This document shows, piece by piece, positions 8,156 through 16,890 of a DNA stretch of 64,000 nucleotides. The notes under the pieces were generated by a model. The model ran no database searches. It saw only the letters and a program-made list of their open reading frames with translations, and was not told the DNA's origin. Location: positions 1,067,893 to 1,131,892 of the forward strand of contig NZ_CP084028.1 of assembly GCF_020181595.1 (NCBI RefSeq), written 5' to 3'. Numbering within the stretch: position 1 is the stretch's first letter; every line of letters starts with the position of its first letter. Made by a program: the position numbers and the translations under genes. This DNA is from [Mycobacterium] vasticus. Lineage in GTDB: Bacteria > Actinomycetota > Actinomycetes > Mycobacteriales > Mycobacteriaceae.

Positions 8156-10435
8156 TCACAGGCCGGTGCGGGCGTCCTTGGCGGCGGCGACCAGGTTGGC
8201 CAGCGACGCGGTCACCTCGTCGGTCTTGCGGGTCTTGAGGCCGCAGTCCGGGTTGACCCAAAGCCGCTGTGCCGGAACGGCCTCCAGCGCCTCACGCAGT
8301 GACGCTGCCATCTCGCCGGTGGATGGCACTCGCGGCGAGTGGATGTCGTAGACACCCGGGCCGACCCCGCCTGCGAACCCGATCGCATTGAGGTCGTCGA
8401 GGACCTCCATGTGCGAGCGCGCCGCCTCGATGGAGGTGACGTCGGCGTCCAGGTCGGCGATCGCACCGATCACCTCACCGAACTCCGAGTAGCACAGGTG
8501 GGTGTGAATCTGGGTTGCGTCCTGCACGCCCGACGTCGACAGCCGGAACGCGCCGACCGCCCAGTCCAGGTAGCTCTGCTGGTCGACCTGGCGCAGCGGC
8601 AGCAGCTCTCGCAGCGCCGGCTCGTCGACCTGGATGACCGCGATACCGGCGGCCTCGAGGTCCACCGTCTCGTCGCGGATGGCCAGCGCCACCTGGTCGG
8701 CGGTGTCGGCCATCGGCTGGTCGTCGCGGACGAACGACCAGGCCAGGATGGTCACCGGGCCGGTGAGCATGCCCTTGACCGGCTTGTCGGTCAGAGACTG
8801 GGCGTAGGTGGCCCACTCCACCGTCATCGCGTGCGGCCGCGAGACGTCACCGAACAGCACCGGCGGACGCACACACCGGCTGCCGTAGGACTGAACCCAG
8901 CCGTTGGCGGTGGCGAAGAAGCCGTCCAGTTGCTCGGCGAAGTACTGCACCATGTCGTTGCGCTCCGGCTCGCCGTGCACCAGCACGTCCAGACCGAGGT
9001 TCTCCTGCAGCTTGATGACGTCGGCGATCTCGGCCTTCATCCGGCGGGTGTACTCGGCCTCGTCGATCTCCCCGGCGACCAGCGACGCCCGTGCCTTACG
9101 GATGTCTACGGTCTGCGGGAACGAGCCGATGGTGGTGGTCGGCAGCGGCGGCAGGTGCAGTCGCTCGTCCTGGGCGGCCCGCCGTGCCGCGGCGCTGCCC
9201 CGGTTGGCCCCGGCGGTGGTGATCGCCGCGATCCGGCCGCGGACGTCGGCGTTGTTCAGCCGCGGGTCCGACTTGCGGGACGCCACGGCGGCATTGGACG
9301 CGGCGATCGCGTCAGCGATGGCTTCGCGGCCCTCTTTCAGGGCGCGAGCAAGTGCCGCGACCTCGGTCACCTTCTCGGCGCCGAACGCCAACCAGCTGCG
9401 CAAGGCGTCATCCAGACCCGTCTCCGGCTCCAGCGAGTAGGGCACGTGCAGCAGCGAGCAGGACGTGCCCACGGCCAGCGAGCCGACCGAGCCGAGCAGG
9501 CTGGCCAGCTTGGCCAGGGCGGACTGGAGGTCGCTGCGCCAGATGTTGTGCCCGTCGACGACGCCGGCGACCAGCGTCTTGGATGCCAGTTCCGGCGCCG
9601 CGACTACCGAAGCCACCGACCCGTAGACCAGGTCCACGCCGATCGCCTCGACCGGGGTGCGGGCCAGCGCCGCCAGCCCGGCGCCGGGGTCACCGAAGTA
9701 GGTGGCCACGAAGATCGACGGCCGGTGGCTCAGCGCGCCGAGGCGGTTGTACACCTGCTCGGCCAGGGCGGGCGCGTCCGCGGAGATGTCGGTCACCAGC
9801 ACCGGCTCGTCGATCTGCACCCACTCGGCGCCGGCGTCGGCCAGCTTGGCCAGCAGCTCGCCATAGACGTCGGTCAGCTCGTCGAGTCGGACGACCGGAG
9901 CGGGAGCATCGTCGACGGCCTTGCTCAGCAGTAGGAACGTGAGCGGTCCGATGATCACCGGGCGTGCCGGAATGCCTTGCGCTTGAGCCTCGTTGAGCTC
10001 AGCGAGCACCTTGGCGGGGTTGAGCGCGAACTTGGTGTCCGGGCCGATCTCCGGGACGATGTAGTGGTAGTTGGTGTCGAACCACTTGGTCATCTCCAGC
10101 GGGGCGATCTCGGCGTTGCCGCGGGCCGCGGCGAAGTAGCGGTCCAGTTCGTCGGCCACTTCGCCGACCCGGGCCGGCAGGGCGCCGAGTAGTACCGCGG
10201 TGTCGAGCATCTGGTCGTAGTAGGAGAACGTGTTCACCGGCACCGAGTCCAGTCCGGCGGCGGCCAGCTGAGCCCAGGTGTCGCGGCGCAGGCCGGCGGC
10301 CACCTTCTTCAGTTCGTCCTGACCGATTCGGCCGGCCCAGTAGCTCTCGGTGGCTCGCTTGAGTTCGCGGCGCGGCCCGATTCGTGGTGAGCCGAGAACG
10401 GTGGCGGTAAAGGGTTGGGCGGTCTGGGTGGACAT
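8156..10435 (-). CDS. metE: cobalamin-independent methionine synthase
   Basis: 759 residues, the same length I recall for M. tuberculosis MetE (Rv1133c). The enzyme transfers the methyl group of 5-methyltetrahydropteroyl-glutamate to homocysteine. Both halves of the duplicated barrel are present. The C-terminal half has zinc-site segments [11 protein letters not shown] and NPDCGLKTR, and the [14 protein letters not shown] substrate motif. The ATG at 10435 is preceded by GAAGGA at 7 nt. A cobalamin riboswitch lies in the leader, so expression should fall when B12 is available and MetH can take over. Confidence 0.97.
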   Translation of the reverse strand: MSTQTAQPFTATVLGSPRIGPRRELKRATESYWAGRIGQDELKKVAAGLRRDTWAQLAAAGLDSVPVNTFSYYDQMLDTAVLLGALPARVGEVADELDRYFAAARGNAEIAPLEMTKWFDTNYHYIVPEIGPDTKFALNPAKVLAELNEAQAQGIPARPVIIGPLTFLLLSKAVDDAPAPVVRLDELTDVYGELLAKLADAGAEWVQIDEPVLVTDISADAPALAEQVYNRLGALSHRPSIFVATYFGDPGAGLAALARTPVEAIGVDLVYGSVASVVAAPELASKTLVAGVVDGHNIWRSDLQSALAKLASLLGSVGSLAVGTSCSLLHVPYSLEPETGLDDALRSWLAFGAEKVTEVAALARALKEGREAIADAIAASNAAVASRKSDPRLNNADVRGRIAAITTAGANRGSAAARRAAQDERLHLPPLPTTTIGSFPQTVDIRKARASLVAGEIDEAEYTRRMKAEIADVIKLQENLGLDVLVHGEPERNDMVQYFAEQLDGFFATANGWVQSYGSRCVRPPVLFGDVSRPHAMTVEWATYAQSLTDKPVKGMLTGPVTILAWSFVRDDQPMADTADQVALAIRDETVDLEAAGIAVIQVDEPALRELLPLRQVDQQSYLDWAVGAFRLSTSGVQDATQIHTHLCYSEFGEVIGAIADLDADVTSIEAARSHMEVLDDLNAIGFAGGVGPGVYDIHSPRVPSTGEMAASLREALEAVPAQRLWVNPDCGLKTRKTDEVTASLANLVAAAKDARTGL

Positions 10436-10567
10436 AGTGTGATCCTTCGATTCGGAGAGGTGGGTCACCGCCTGGTGGGTGTCCAGCCAATCCGGTCTGT
10501 GCAATTTAACGCACTATAACCATCAAAACCAGACGCCTATTCCGCGAGGCGTTGATCCGCCGGGCGC

Positions 10568-10750
10568 GGCGCGCTCGGCACAACAGGCAGGTCTTCGGAC
10601 TCGCAGGCGCGCACCTCACGGTGCTCCTAATGGTCGTCGCTTCCCGGTCACGAAGCTGTGACCAGTGCTTATGACGGCGGTCGTTCCTGCATACCGCTGC
10701 GGGACAGTCCCGGATTCTCACCGGGTTCCCTCTAGCGCTCCACGGAAAAC
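10568..10750 (-). promoter_or_regulatory. cobalamin (adenosylcobalamin) riboswitch
   Basis: Read on the minus strand, the region has the hallmark blocks of the cobalamin riboswitch in order: CCGGTGAGAATCCGGGACTG, then GTCCCGCAGCGGT, a variable stem, GTCATAAGCACTGG, and the 3' block GAGTCCGAAGACCTGCC. It ends about 130 nt before the metE ATG. The class is known to repress B12-independent isozymes such as MetE. Ends are approximate; no terminator or sequestering stem was resolved in the 10436-10567 leader. Confidence 0.93.
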
Positions 10751-10839
10751 CGCTTTGCGCTCGATGTCGGCGCCGCCACGTTCGGGCGATGCCGGCAAAC
10801 CAGTTGCGTGATCGACGTTACCCGCCAATCGCGCTGACG

Positions 10840-10986
10840 AGCCTCCGGGATGGGCGCCTGGCCGCCGTTGAACTCGAGGGTGCGGCGCATCGTCGAGTCA
10901 TCGGTCAGGCAAGCCGCGATCATCAGTGCGACATTGCCCCGGGACACCTCGCCCTTGCCGGTGTGCGGGATCACAACGCGCGCCAT
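10840..10986 (-). pseudogene. 3' remnant of an NAD(P)-binding (NmrA/atypical SDR) gene
   Basis: About 49 codons encode GEVSRGNVALMIAACLTDD...RRTLEFNGGQAPIPEA. This resembles the C-terminus of atypical SDR/NAD(P)H-binding proteins (pattern vSRadVA..ia..L......gr.iefngG.tPI.eA). The family is usually about 210 residues; the Rossmann half is absent, and the frame runs on into the metE riboswitch. It is probably a leftover of a gene truncated at the island boundary. Identification is by pattern memory only. Confidence 0.5.
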
Positions 10987-11041
10987 GGCTTCGACTGTAC
11001 CTGCGCTCCACCGCCGGCGCTCCGGCCCGTTCGTAGGTGCA

Positions 11042-11060
11042 GGAACAAATATTAGGTTAA
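11042..11060. promoter_or_regulatory. shared island operator, copy 1
   Basis: GGAACAAATATTAGGTTAA lies 32 bp upstream of the luciferase-like gene. Its first 17 bases are identical to the copy at 32939. It matches the consensus (G/C)GAmCnnATrTTwGGyyAA found at seven places in this window. TAAAGT (11058-11063) may be a -10 element at its edge. Confidence 0.7.
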
Positions 11061-11092
11061 AGTCAGCCGGACGCGGAAGGAGTCGTCGCACG

Positions 11093-12073
11093 ATGTTCAC
11101 GCTTCGCTTCGATATGCGGGCGCGCGCGCCGACTGCATCCCGCGCTGAGCTGTACGCGGCAGCCGTTGAGATGTGCGCGTGGGCCGAGACCCGTGGCGCG
11201 ATCGCCGCGGTGCTGTCCGAGCACCATGGCACCGAGGACGGTCACCTGCCGTCACCGCTGGTGCTGGCCACGGCCATCGCCGCCCGCACCGAGGCGTTGA
11301 GGATCATGCTCGCTGCGGTGATCCTTCCGTTCTGGGATCCAGTTCGGCTGGCCGAAGACATGAGCGTCCTCGACATCATCAGCCATGGGCGCGTCGCCTA
11401 CGCCTTCGGAATCGGTCACCGTGCGGAGGAATACGAGCACTTCGGCATCGAAATGCGACGTCGCGGACAGTTGGCCGATGACAAGCTGACGTTGCTGCTG
11501 CAGCTGTTACGCGGTGAACCGATCGAGTATGAGGGCCGTCGTATCCGCGCATCGCCGGCGTGCATCACCCCCGGAGGACCCCACATCATGGTCGCCGGCG
11601 GCAGCGCGGCGGCGGCAAAGCGGGCCGCCCGCCACGGGCTGGGATTCCTCGCCCAAACGAATCTCCCTGGCCTGCGCGAACTTTACGAGTCGCAATGCCG
11701 AGTACACGGACGGGAGCCGGGCCCGACCCAATTTCCCGAAGCCGATGCTCCGACGACAGTGTTTGTCACTGATGACGTGGACAGGGCCTGGAGCGAACTG
11801 GGACTGTATCTGCTCCACGATGCGGTAACCGCCGCAGCTTATCGACACGGAGATGCCGAGGTCGCCAGTATTTCGCGGGCGGCAAGCGTGGCGGAACTGC
11901 GTGCCACGCCCGGGCCCTACCGCATCTTCACCCTGGACGAGGCGGTCGCGCATCTGCGGTCGGGCCGCAGCCTGCCACTGCTGCCGCTGTGCGGTGGGCT
12001 CCCACCTTCGCTCGCTTGGCCGTATCTGGAGCACGCGGTGGCGGCCGTTGCGCGAAACAGCAACTCCGGATGA
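11093..12073 (+). CDS. luciferase-like (bacterial luciferase family) oxidoreductase
   Basis: 326 residues of the flavin- or F420-dependent luciferase-like TIM-barrel family: AVLSEHHGTEDGHLPSPLVLATAIAARTEALRI and the barrel strand RVAYAFGIGHRAEEYEHFGI are typical. ATG 11093 follows GGAAGGAG. A shared island operator precedes it, and the DapB-like gene follows 9 bp later. In M. tuberculosis the luciferase-like gene Rv1936 belongs to the Mce3R regulon, a suggestive parallel with the tandem TetR gene nearby. Cofactor and substrate are not resolved. Confidence 0.83.
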   Translation: MFTLRFDMRARAPTASRAELYAAAVEMCAWAETRGAIAAVLSEHHGTEDGHLPSPLVLATAIAARTEALRIMLAAVILPFWDPVRLAEDMSVLDIISHGRVAYAFGIGHRAEEYEHFGIEMRRRGQLADDKLTLLLQLLRGEPIEYEGRRIRASPACITPGGPHIMVAGGSAAAAKRAARHGLGFLAQTNLPGLRELYESQCRVHGREPGPTQFPEADAPTTVFVTDDVDRAWSELGLYLLHDAVTAAAYRHGDAEVASISRAASVAELRATPGPYRIFTLDEAVAHLRSGRSLPLLPLCGGLPPSLAWPYLEHAVAAVARNSNSG

Positions 12074-12082
12074 GGGGAACAC

Positions 12083-13156
12083 ATGAACTCGAAAAGCCGT
12101 GTGGTCGTGTGGTCGACCGGCGGTGTCGGTTCAATCGCGATCGACGCGATCCGACACCGTCCCGATCTGGAACTTGTTGGGGTCTGGGTGCATTCAGCGG
12201 ATAAGGTCGGGCGTGACGCCGGTGAACTGGCCGGTGGAACCGCACTGGGGATAGCGGCGACCGACGATGCCGAAGCGCTGATCGGTCTACGGCCGGACTG
12301 CGTCGTCTACGCCGCGAGCGGGCCCGAACGTGACGCCGGCGCGGTGCCTGACTATCTGCGACTGCTGGGGGAGGGAATCAACGTCGTCTCAACGTCGTCG
12401 ACCAGCCTGGTGTACCCGCCGAGCTACTTTCACCCTGAGTGGCGCAAACAACTCGAATCGGCCGCCGAAGCCGGTGGTGCATCGTTCTACGCATCCGGCG
12501 TCTTTCCCGGGTTCGGCTCCGACCAGCTGGCTCTACTGTTGGCGACGCAGTCCAAGACGATCCGCACACTGACAGTGCGCGAGATCGCGCTCAACGATCA
12601 CTATCCGGTCGCCGACGTGATGATGGACGGGATGGGATTCGGCCGGCCCCTGGAGTTCGAGCCGATGCTGAGCACACCGGGATTCATCGAGATGGCCTGG
12701 AGCGCACCCATTCAGCTCATAGCGAAGGCATTGGGTGCTCAGGTACTGCAGATCCGCGGATCGCTGGACCGGCGGGTCACCGATCGCGATCTGGAAGTGG
12801 CCTTCGGAACCATCGCGGCCGGGACGTGCGGTGCGGTGTGTACGCGGGCGGCAGGTGTCGTCGATGGCCGGGAGGCCATTGTGGTCGAGCACATCATCCG
12901 GATGGCGCGCGACGTGGCCCCGGACTGGAAGACCTCGGATTCCGATGCCACTTACCAAGTGGACATCGATGGGGATCCCGACATTCATTGCTCGCTGACG
13001 CTGGGCGACGCGGAAGGCCATGGTGCCGGCCGGGGCGCGATGGCGGCCACGGCGATGCGTGTTGTCAACGCCGTGCCTTACGTGGTGGACGCGGCGCCGG
13101 GCCTGCTGAGTTCACTGGATCTGCCGATCACGTTGCCCCGCAATGTGCTCGAATAA
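12083..13156 (+). CDS. DapB-like NAD(P)-binding reductase
   Basis: 357 residues with an N-terminal Rossmann fold (VVVWSTGGVGSIAIDAIRHRPDLELVGVW) related to dihydrodipicolinate reductase and diaminopimelate dehydrogenase. Mycobacteria carry several such proteins in lipid-catabolic settings, where a role in lysine synthesis is unlikely. GAGGGGAA precedes the ATG; the gene is 9 bp behind the luciferase-like gene and surely in its operon. The stop codon abuts the stop of the convergent SDR gene. Specific reaction unknown. Confidence 0.72.
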   Translation: MNSKSRVVVWSTGGVGSIAIDAIRHRPDLELVGVWVHSADKVGRDAGELAGGTALGIAATDDAEALIGLRPDCVVYAASGPERDAGAVPDYLRLLGEGINVVSTSSTSLVYPPSYFHPEWRKQLESAAEAGGASFYASGVFPGFGSDQLALLLATQSKTIRTLTVREIALNDHYPVADVMMDGMGFGRPLEFEPMLSTPGFIEMAWSAPIQLIAKALGAQVLQIRGSLDRRVTDRDLEVAFGTIAAGTCGAVCTRAAGVVDGREAIVVEHIIRMARDVAPDWKTSDSDATYQVDIDGDPDIHCSLTLGDAEGHGAGRGAMAATAMRVVNAVPYVVDAAPGLLSSLDLPITLPRNVLE

Positions 13157-14035
13157 TCACCTGCCCGGCCCGTTGGGCCACTTGAGCAGGGAGCCGGCAT
13201 CGACGCGGATGTGCTGACCGGTGATGTAGCGCGCGTCATCGCTGGCGAGGAACACCCCTAGGTTGGCCATGTCCTCGGGTTCGACGTAGGGGATAGGCAT
13301 GGCTTGGAAGAGGGTGAAAAGGGGCTCGGCGTCCTCGCGGGTGGCCTTCTTGCCTTCGTTGGTCAGGTCCGGACGGAACATCGAGTACATCCCGTCGTTC
13401 TGCAGCAGGTGGGTGTTGCAGTTGGTCGGATGGACGGCGTTGACCCGGATCATCCGGGGCGCCAGGTGCAGCGCCATCTCGTCGACGTACTCCATGACGA
13501 TGCGCTTGCTCCAGCCGTAGCCCGCGCCGCCCGGACCCATGTTCGGGTTGTCGGTGGTGCCGCGGATCATGCCGGCGGTCGAGCCGGTGACGATGATCGA
13601 AGCGCCGTCCGGCAGGTGCGGAATGGCGACGGCGACGGTGTTCATCACCCCGAGAAGGTCCACGTCGGAGGCGTCGACGAACTGCATCGGGTCCGGCTTG
13701 CCCATCGCCATCGGCAGGATGCCGGCGTTGGCGACGACGATATCGATCCGGCCCAGGTCCGCCAGTCCCGCCTCGACCGCGTCACGCAACTCATGCCGCT
13801 CGCGGACGTCGGCGATCCGCGCGACCACCCGGCGGCCCAATTCTTTGACAGCTCTCTCGGTCTCGGCGAGATCGTCGGGGGTCGCAAGGGGATAGGGGTT
13901 CGACTCGATCTGGCGACAGATGTCGATCGCAATGATGTCCGCGCCTTCGGCGGCCATCGCCAGGGCGTGGGCGCGACCCTGTCCGCGGGCCGCGCCGGTG
14001 ATGAATGCGACTTTGCCGCTGAGCTTTCCGGGCAT
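13157..14035 (-). CDS. mycofactocin-type short-chain dehydrogenase/reductase
   Basis: 292 residues. The cofactor motif TGAARGQGRAHA, the NAG (VANAGILPM) and the Y-x3-K site (GYGWSKRIVMEY) are present. After the second beta strand there is a long insertion (DICRQIESNPYPLATPDDLAETERAVKELGRR). This insertion is the mark of the mycofactocin-coupled SDR group, in which NAD stays bound and electrons leave via mycofactocin. The substrate is likely a secondary alcohol or ketone. A shared island operator and a -35/-10 pair lie upstream at 14067-14096. Confidence 0.85.
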   Translation of the reverse strand: MPGKLSGKVAFITGAARGQGRAHALAMAAEGADIIAIDICRQIESNPYPLATPDDLAETERAVKELGRRVVARIADVRERHELRDAVEAGLADLGRIDIVVANAGILPMAMGKPDPMQFVDASDVDLLGVMNTVAVAIPHLPDGASIIVTGSTAGMIRGTTDNPNMGPGGAGYGWSKRIVMEYVDEMALHLAPRMIRVNAVHPTNCNTHLLQNDGMYSMFRPDLTNEGKKATREDAEPLFTLFQAMPIPYVEPEDMANLGVFLASDDARYITGQHIRVDAGSLLKWPNGPGR

Positions 14036-14066
14036 GGATAGAACGTATGTGACGGCTCCGGTTTAA

Positions 14067-14097
14067 TCAATAGATTTCGGAACAAAACTTTGGTAGT
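14067..14097 (-). promoter_or_regulatory. promoter with shared island operator, copy 2
   Basis: GGAACAAAACTTTGGTAGT (14079-14097) is a divergent copy of the shared element. Read on the minus strand it contains a -35-like CTACCA (14091-14096), an 18-nt spacer and a -10-like TATTGA (14067-14072). It faces the SDR gene starting at 14035. The operator covers the -35 box and most of the spacer. Confidence 0.55.
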
Positions 14098-14118
14098 GCG
14101 TGCGCCGCTGATCTCGGG

Positions 14119-15405
14119 CTAACTGTTCGGGCTGCGCTCCGCGGCGCCGCGGACCAGGGTATCGCGGGCCAGGATCAGGGCGGCACGAGTTCCCTGTGCC
14201 CGCACGATGTTCTCCGGAATCCAGAGCAGGTCCATCACGCAGCGCGACAGCATCTCCATCGAGGGAGCGTCGACCCGGATCTCGCCCGACTTGGTTCCTT
14301 CCGACAGCATCGACTTGAGCTGCCGCAGGCGGGTGGTGAACGCCAGGCCGGGGTTGGGTGTGTCAGGCGGGGAGTGTCGCATCCAGGCCAGCTGGATCTT
14401 CCACTCGTCCGGGAACTGGTTCAGGGCATTGATATTGACCCAGCTCAGCGCGTCGAGCTTCTCGATGGGCGTGGCGTCTGCGCGCAGGACGGCTGCGAAT
14501 CCGCCTCCGGCCTTGGCGCCGAACGACGCCATGATCGACGCCAGGAGTTGATCCTTCGAACCGATCAGCCGGTAGACCGTGCCGGTCCCCATCCCCGCCG
14601 CGGACGCGATATCGCGGACGGTGGTGACCTCGTAGCCTTTGCTGCCGAACTCGGCGCGGGCCACCGCCCGGATGTGTGCGCCCTTGTCGTCCTTGGCCGG
14701 CTGTTCGGCCGCCCAGGTCGCGATCGCGTCCTCGGCGGCGACGAAGGCGGGGGAGCTGTCCAGCTGAACATCGGTGTGCGGTCCAGAGGCCAAGCCCTCC
14801 AGCATGATACGACTGAGCACCGTTGCGGTCTGGTCGGCGGCGGCCTTGTTCCGGATCACGTCGAGGCCGACGTGCATCATCGACTGACAGATCCGGTCGG
14901 CCAGTGTCGGCAGATCGATCTCGGCTCGGATGTAGCCGCTCCATCTTGCGGCCCGCAGCGTCTGCAGCATCGCCCGCTGCGCGTCGGTCGGTGGATGCTT
15001 GAGCAGTTTCACCAGATCCGGGTTGGCACTCGGAGCCTCATAGAACGACATCTGCAGGGCGGCGCGATGTTCGACGGCGCAACGAGCGATCGCCGACCCC
15101 AGGTCCACGATGGCGTCGGAGACCGGCCGGGAACCCAGCTCGTCCAGCCGCTCGTCCGCCATGTCGCCGAGCCGTTCCAGATCGGCGTGGTAGCGCCGGA
15201 CCAGCTCGACCAGGATTGCTTCCTTGGAGTCGAAATGGTGATAGAGGCTGCCGGGCAGGATGCCCGCGGCGTCGGCGATCTCCTGCAATGAGGTTCGCAG
15301 GCCGGAGGAGGCGATCAGCGTGGCGGCAGTCTGCAGGATCTCGGTGCGGCGGGAACTGTCGTCATTGGCGGAAGTTCCCGCTCCGGCCGACTTTTGGCGC
15401 CCCAC
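14119..15405 (-). CDS. tandem TetR-domain transcriptional regulator (Mce3R-like)
   Basis: 428 residues, twice the normal TetR length. It has two complete helix-turn-helix units: residues about 20-66 (TSLQEIADAAGILPGSLYHHF then DSKEAIL) and about 243-291 (VTTVRDIASAAGMGTGTVYR then LIGSKDQLL), each followed by a helical domain. M. tuberculosis Mce3R, which controls mce3 and a lipid-catabolic set, has this rare single-chain double-TetR build. The two recognition helices differ (GILPGSLYHHF against GMGTGTVYRLI), so an imperfect operator is expected, as found here. Such an element sits 26 bp upstream, implying autoregulation. The GTG start follows GGAGGAG. Confidence 0.88.
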   Translation of the reverse strand: MGRQKSAGAGTSANDDSSRRTEILQTAATLIASSGLRTSLQEIADAAGILPGSLYHHFDSKEAILVELVRRYHADLERLGDMADERLDELGSRPVSDAIVDLGSAIARCAVEHRAALQMSFYEAPSANPDLVKLLKHPPTDAQRAMLQTLRAARWSGYIRAEIDLPTLADRICQSMMHVGLDVIRNKAAADQTATVLSRIMLEGLASGPHTDVQLDSSPAFVAAEDAIATWAAEQPAKDDKGAHIRAVARAEFGSKGYEVTTVRDIASAAGMGTGTVYRLIGSKDQLLASIMASFGAKAGGGFAAVLRADATPIEKLDALSWVNINALNQFPDEWKIQLAWMRHSPPDTPNPGLAFTTRLRQLKSMLSEGTKSGEIRVDAPSMEMLSRCVMDLLWIPENIVRAQGTRAALILARDTLVRGAAERSPNS

Positions 15406-15430
15406 CGCTCCTCCACTGTTCCCGTGATGC

Positions 15431-15449
15431 CGACCTAATGTTTGGCTAA
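15431..15449. promoter_or_regulatory. shared island operator, copy 3
   Basis: CGACCTAATGTTTGGCTAA matches the shared element at 11 of 19 positions of the 16861 copy, keeping the half-site TTTGG..AA and the A.C..AT half. It lies 26 bp upstream of the tandem TetR gene. No convincing -10 at the usual spacing was seen. Confidence 0.5.
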
Positions 15450-15499
15450 ACGCTACCAGAGGGTGGTCAGCGTCCCGCGCAGTTCGGGGCAGACACGGG

Positions 15500-16786
15500 T
15501 CAGGCTCCGGTGGGAAGTTTGGCGGCGAGATCGAGGACGGTCACCGTGTCGGTGCCGGTCTTCTTCAGGCGTTGCGAGGAACGGTATCCCAGGTCCACAT
15601 CGCGAGCCTGGGCCCGCAGCGCCCCGACGGTGAGTTGCTCCCGGGGAAGGTGGGCGAACATGTCAAAGGAGAAGAGCCGCAGCGCGTTCTCATGAGTCAT
15701 CTTGTTGATCTCGTCGTCGGGGACACCCTTCAGGTAGCCGGCGAGAGACTCGGGTGCCATCGGCCACGTCGAGTCCGAGTGGGGGTAGTCGCATTCCCAG
15801 GTGATCATGTCGACGTTGAGCTTGTGCCTGCTCTCGACGCCGAAGCCGTCGTCGATGAAGCAGGTGACGATGCGCTCCAGGAACACCTCGCTGGGCAGCT
15901 TGTCGCCGAAATCCTGATGGGTCCAGGCGCGGTGCATCTTGTAGACCCGGTCGATACGCTCCAAAAAGTACGGGATCCAGCCGATGCCGCCCTCGGACAA
16001 CGCGAATGTCAGGTCGGGAAACTTGCGCAACGTCGGTGACCAGACCAGATCTGCGGCCGCGTTGACGATGCTCATCGGTTGCAGGGTGATCATCGTGTCC
16101 ACCGGGGCGTCGATCGAGGTGATCACGACCGACGACGACGATCCGATGTGCAGGCACACGACGGTGTTCTCGTCACTGCAGGCCTGCCAGAACGGATCCC
16201 AGTGCGGGTCGTGCAGCGACGGATACTCGAGCTTGGTGGGATTCTCCGAGAAGGTGACCGCATGGCAGCCCTTCCTGGCCACCCGTCGAACCTCGTCGGC
16301 CATCAGCTGGGGATCCCAGATCGGCGGTAGTGCCAGCGGGATCATCCGGCCCGGATAGGTGGCGCACCACTCGTCGATATGCCAGTCGTTGTAGGCGCGA
16401 AGTACGGCCAGGCCGAGGTCTTTGTCCTTGGCCCGCGCGAAGTACTGGCCGCAGAACTGCGGATAGGAGGGGAAGTTCATCGCGGCGGCGACACCGTTGA
16501 CGTTCATGTCACGGATCCGCTCGTGAATGTTGTAGCAGCCCTCGCGAATCTCGCTGAGCTTCGTCGGCTCGGCGCCGTACTCATCCGGTGGGCGTCCGGC
16601 GACGGCGTTGAGGCCGACGTTGGTGGCCTCTTGTCCTTCGAAGACCCAGGCGTCGGTGCCGTCGGCCCGTTGGATCAGCTTGGGCACGTCGTCTTTGTAC
16701 TTGGCGGGGATGTGGCCGGCGAACATGTCCGGCGGCTCGACGAGGTGATCGTCGACGGAAACGAGGACGAAGTCGTCCAGCTGCAT
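15500..16786 (-). CDS. metal-dependent amidohydrolase (amidohydrolase_2 family)
   Basis: 428 residues. VSVDDHLVEPPDMF provides the N-terminal metal-binding D-x-H-x-x-E type motif, LHIGSSS a barrel His, and WECDYPHSDSTWP the late Asp. This is the ACMSD-like amidohydrolase_2 fold, whose members are hydrolases or decarboxylases; mycobacteria hold many copies near P450 and lipid-catabolic genes. It is transcribed from its own promoter overlapping the shared operator at 16861, so it looks like part of the island regulon. Substrate unknown. Confidence 0.82.
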   Translation of the reverse strand: MQLDDFVLVSVDDHLVEPPDMFAGHIPAKYKDDVPKLIQRADGTDAWVFEGQEATNVGLNAVAGRPPDEYGAEPTKLSEIREGCYNIHERIRDMNVNGVAAAMNFPSYPQFCGQYFARAKDKDLGLAVLRAYNDWHIDEWCATYPGRMIPLALPPIWDPQLMADEVRRVARKGCHAVTFSENPTKLEYPSLHDPHWDPFWQACSDENTVVCLHIGSSSSVVITSIDAPVDTMITLQPMSIVNAAADLVWSPTLRKFPDLTFALSEGGIGWIPYFLERIDRVYKMHRAWTHQDFGDKLPSEVFLERIVTCFIDDGFGVESRHKLNVDMITWECDYPHSDSTWPMAPESLAGYLKGVPDDEINKMTHENALRLFSFDMFAHLPREQLTVGALRAQARDVDLGYRSSQRLKKTGTDTVTVLDLAAKLPTGA

Positions 16787-16849
16787 TGCGGGCTCCCTGC
16801 GCTGTGGGTGCGAGTTCGTGTCGACCGTCCGGACCGAAGGCCTCTCCGA

Positions 16850-16879
16850 ACTCTACGCGCGGAACAGATATTTGGTCAA
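16850..16879 (-). promoter_or_regulatory. promoter with shared island operator, copy 4
   Basis: Minus-strand promoter: -35 TTGACC (16874-16879), 18-nt spacer, -10 TAGAGT (16850-16855). The operator GGAACAGATATTTGGTCAA (16861-16879) covers the -35 and the spacer. The same 19 bases occur at 30365-30383 with the same -35 and -10 hexamers. Confidence 0.75.
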
Positions 16880-16890
16880 CAGTGATGGCC

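Noticed and set aside
8339..9934. Long plus-strand reading frame opposite metE
   Set aside because: High-GC mirror frame of a well-identified gene; product is Arg/Gly/His-rich with no motif.
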